This document shows, piece by piece, positions 7,203 to 9,045 of a stretch of DNA of 9,045 nucleotides (positions within the stretch are counted from its first letter, which is position 1; every line of letters starts with the position of its first letter). A model generated the notes under the pieces. It saw only the letters and a list, made by a program, of their open reading frames with translations, searched no databases and was not told where the DNA came from. Origin of the DNA: Acidobacteriota bacterium (GTDB taxonomy: Bacteria; Acidobacteriota; Vicinamibacteria; Vicinamibacterales; UBA2999); the NCBI GenBank assembly GCA_947465275.1, contig CANIAI010000068.1:1-9045 (forward strand), written 5' to 3'. A program made the position numbers and the translations under genes.

Positions 7203-8035
7203 CGCTCGGCTTCTCGCCCTGCCCCAACGACTGCTTCATCTTCGACGCGCTCGTGCACGGACGCATCGACCTCGAGGGGCTCACGTTCCGCACCCAGCTC
7301 GCCGACGTCGAGGCGCTCAACACGGCGGCCTTCGCCGGCGAGGCCGACATCACCAAGCTGAGCTTTCACGCGTACGCATACTGCGCGAACGACTATGTGC
7401 TGCTCGACGCGGGAAGCGCGCTCGGCAACAACTGCGGACCCCTGCTCATCTCGAAGCGCCCGACCACCCGTGACGAGGTGGCGGCCGGGCACCTCCGCAT
7501 CGCGATTCCGGGTGTCTACACGACCGCGAACTTCCTGCTCGGGCTCGCGTTCCCGCACGCCACCGACCGCACGCCGATCCTCTTCTCCGAGATCGAGGGG
7601 GCCGTGCTCGACGGCCGCTTCGACGCGGGGCTCATCATCCACGAGAACCGCTTCACGTACGAGGCGAAGGGGCTCGGGAAGATCATCGACCTCGGCGAGT
7701 TCTGGGAGGGCGAGACGGGGGCGCCGATTCCGCTGGGCGGCATCGTGATCCGGCGGTCGCTGCCAGCCGACGTGCAGCAGCGCGTCAACCGCGTGCTGCG
7801 GCGCAGCGTGGAGTATGCGTTCGCGCACCGCGAGGCGAGCCTGCCCTACGTGCGGGCGCACGCGCAGGAGATGAGCGACGAGGTGATGTACAAGCACATC
7901 GACCTCTACGTGAACCAGTACTCGGTCGACCTTGGACCGGCGGGACGCGAGGCGGTGGATGTGCTGTTCAGCCGCGCGCGCGCGACGGGCGTCATCCCAC
8001 CCATCGAGCAGCCGCTGTTTCTCGCGCCGCGCTGA
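7193..8035 (+). CDS. mqnD: 1,4-dihydroxy-6-naphthoate synthase MqnD
   Basis: A 280-residue protein with the periplasmic-binding-protein-like fold of MqnD, which converts cyclic dehypoxanthine futalosine to 1,4-dihydroxy-6-naphthoate in the futalosine menaquinone pathway. Motifs are GFSPCPND (6-13), DITKLSFHAY (52-61), YTTANFLL (109-116) and LIIHENRFTY (147-156); H150 corresponds to the histidine proposed as the catalytic base in the Thermus enzyme. NQYSVDLG (241-248) is also typical. MqnA is a related fold but lacks the SPCPND start and this C-terminal pattern. The frame is open upstream, but the ATG at 7193 is chosen because it gives the standard start MDLTLGFSPCPN and lies ten bases inside mqnB. 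The gene ends at 8035, immediately next to the stop of the convergent minus-strand gene. Confidence 0.95.
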   Translation: MDLTLGFSPCPNDCFIFDALVHGRIDLEGLTFRTQLADVEALNTAAFAGEADITKLSFHAYAYCANDYVLLDAGSALGNNCGPLLISKRPTTRDEVAAGHLRIAIPGVYTTANFLLGLAFPHATDRTPILFSEIEGAVLDGRFDAGLIIHENRFTYEAKGLGKIIDLGEFWEGETGAPIPLGGIVIRRSLPADVQQRVNRVLRRSVEYAFAHREASLPYVRAHAQEMSDEVMYKHIDLYVNQYSVDLGPAGREAVDVLFSRARATGVIPPIEQPLFLAPR

Positions 8036-8923
8036 CTAGCGGAACGCGTCGGGGTGCAGCTCCCGGGCGATCGCCTCGGCCGCGAGCACGAGGCGCGGGC
8101 CGGGAATCGTGAGGTAGGCGCCGTAGAGCAGGTGCACGCGTCGGGTGCGGACGGCGGGCACCGAGCCGAGCGCGCGCCACGCCTCGACCTCCCGCGCCTG
8201 CTGCGCCGCTGAGGGAGCCTCGCCAGCGTGCAGCTCCACGATCACCTCCGGTGCGCGCGCGAGCAGCGTCTCCGTCGACGGCTGCACCGATTCGCGGTCG
8301 ACGTCCGCGAACACATTGGTGCCGCCCGCCAGGGCCACCAGTTCCTGCATGAAGCCGCGTCCGCCAGCCGCGTAGAGCTGCCGCAACGATCCCGACTCCC
8401 GTCCGAAGACCACCAGCGTGCGCGGGCGTGGACGTCCGGCCAGCCGCTGCCGCAGCGCCGCGATCGAGGCATCGAGCCGCGCGACCGCCTCCCGCGCCTG
8501 TGTCTCGTGCCCGGTCACCCGGCCCAGTTCCGCGTACGCGCGGCGCACGCCGGCGATGTCGCCGTGCCGGAAGCTGAAGGCCTCGATGCCCGCCGTCGCG
8601 AGGCGGCCCGTCAGGTCGTCCTGCGAGCCGTAGGTGACGACCATGTCCGGCCGCAGGGCGAGAATCCGCTCGACGTCGGGGTCGAGGAGTCCGCCCACCG
8701 TCGGCAGCCGGCTCACGTCGGCCGGAAAGTGATCGTATCGGCTGACCGCTATCACCTGCGAGCCGGCGCCGATTGCGTAGAGCACCTCGGTGAGGCTGGG
8801 CACCATCGAGATGATGCGGCGCGCGGGGCGGACCGGCGCCTGCGCGTGCAGCAGCAGGCCGGCCAGGCACCAGATGGCGAGCGCGCAGAGCGCGGCGCGC
8901 GTGACGGAGGGACGGCGCGGCAT
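8036..8923 (-). CDS. btuF: Corrinoid (vitamin B12)-type ABC transporter substrate-binding protein, BtuF-like
   Basis: A 295-residue class III substrate-binding protein (PeriplasmicBP_2 family), predicted to bind cobalamin or another corrinoid outside the inner membrane and dock on a BtuC-type permease. Residues 1-29 form a signal peptide with a hydrophobic core (ALCALAIWCLAGLLL) and likely cleavage after AQA (27-29). The mature part shows RIISMVPSLTEVLYAIGAG (36-54), VSRYDHFP (60-67), LPTVGG, DPDVERILALRPDMVV (81-96) and the second-lobe strand TLVVFGRE (169-176). E85 aligns with the permease-docking glutamate of the first lobe of BtuF. The frame extends 37 codons further upstream, but the ATG at 8923 gives the signal peptide and overlaps the permease stop (TGATG). 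Some haem and iron-siderophore binders look similar, so the ligand is inferred. Confidence 0.83.
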   Translation of the reverse strand: MPRRPSVTRAALCALAIWCLAGLLLHAQAPVRPARRIISMVPSLTEVLYAIGAGSQVIAVSRYDHFPADVSRLPTVGGLLDPDVERILALRPDMVVTYGSQDDLTGRLATAGIEAFSFRHGDIAGVRRAYAELGRVTGHETQAREAVARLDASIAALRQRLAGRPRPRTLVVFGRESGSLRQLYAAGGRGFMQELVALAGGTNVFADVDRESVQPSTETLLARAPEVIVELHAGEAPSAAQQAREVEAWRALGSVPAVRTRRVHLLYGAYLTIPGPRLVLAAEAIARELHPDAFR

Positions 8924-9045
8924 CAGCGCTCGCGGACCAGGAGCCACAGGAAGAACGGTCCGCCGACCAGCGCCGTGATGATGCCGACCGGCAGCTCGGT
9001 GGGCGAGGCGAGCGTGCGGGCGGCGAGGTCGCACCCGACCAGGAA
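8923..9045 (-). CDS. FecCD/BtuC-type ABC transporter permease, 3' end only
   Basis: The last 40 residues of a permease whose gene continues beyond the right edge. The visible end contains ELPVGIITALVGGPFFLWLLVR and the stop TGA. E(I/L)PVGIxTAxxGGPFFLWLL is the hallmark C-terminus of the FecCD family (BtuC, FecD, FhuB, HmuU), inner-membrane subunits of cobalamin, haem and siderophore importers. The stop shares one base with the start of the btuF-like gene, so the two are translationally coupled and almost certainly form one transporter; an ATPase subunit is expected nearby outside the window. Corrinoid versus siderophore specificity cannot be told from this part. Confidence 0.88.
   Translation of the reverse strand, partial: FLVGCDLAARTLASPTELPVGIITALVGGPFFLWLLVRER

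Noticed and set aside
8026..8046. Bidirectional terminator between mqnD and the btuF-like gene
   Set aside because: Only a 4-bp stem (CGCT/AGCG around the stops) can be drawn and there is no T- or A-tract on either side.

Overview
The window is GC-rich, tightly packed bacterial chromosome. Its core (about 240-6034) is a full-length, intact isc-type iron-sulfur cluster assembly operon in the order iscR-iscS-iscU-iscA-hscB-hscA-fdx-iscX. Two genes of the futalosine route to menaquinone follow on the same strand (mqnB, mqnD), separated from the isc genes only by a small gene for a secreted protein of unknown function. A complete isc operon is best known from Proteobacteria, while futalosine genes are rare in the aerobic members that carry it. 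With the GC-rich codon use and the family variants seen here, this suggests an Acidobacteriota-like organism (for example the Vicinamibacteria), but the taxon is an inference.

Layout: (1) 2-85, the 3' end of a rhodanese-domain gene resembling the C-terminus of MoeB/MoeZ/ThiF-rhodanese fusions, closed by a perfect-palindrome terminator (132-159). (2) A sigma70-like promoter (185-213) that appears to start the isc operon. (3) Ten same-strand genes, 244-8035, with gaps of 38 bases or less and four overlaps: regulator, cysteine desulfurase, scaffold, A-type carrier, J-protein, Hsp70, ferredoxin, IscX, a secreted unknown, futalosine hydrolase and 1,4-dihydroxy-6-naphthoate synthase (counting mqnB and mqnD, eleven genes in total from iscR). 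No terminator is visible inside the run; GC-rich hairpins without T-tracts sit between iscU and iscA and between iscA and hscB. (4) On the minus strand, 8036-9045 holds a BtuF-like corrinoid-binding protein and the 3' end of a BtuC/FecCD-type permease. This pair converges on mqnD with no base between the two stop codons.

How the genes work together: IscS takes sulfur from cysteine, IscU builds the cluster with electrons from ferredoxin and probable help from IscX, HscB and HscA drive transfer from IscU through its LPPVK motif, and IscA acts as a carrier. IscR probably senses cluster supply and sets transcription of the operon. MqnB and MqnD do not themselves need clusters, but the futalosine pathway uses radical-SAM [4Fe-4S] enzymes (MqnE, MqnC, not in this window), so joint expression would be sensible, though this is unproven.

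I see no CRISPR array, RNA gene, insertion sequence or phage gene, and no obviously new defence or mobile system. The points most worth a second look are the tetracysteine N-terminus on HscB, the altered cysteine spacing and missing histidine in the IscR cluster site, the isc-mqn gene linkage with its unknown secreted protein, and two slippage-prone sequences (a 15-bp tandem duplication in mqnB and a run of nine C in the unknown gene).
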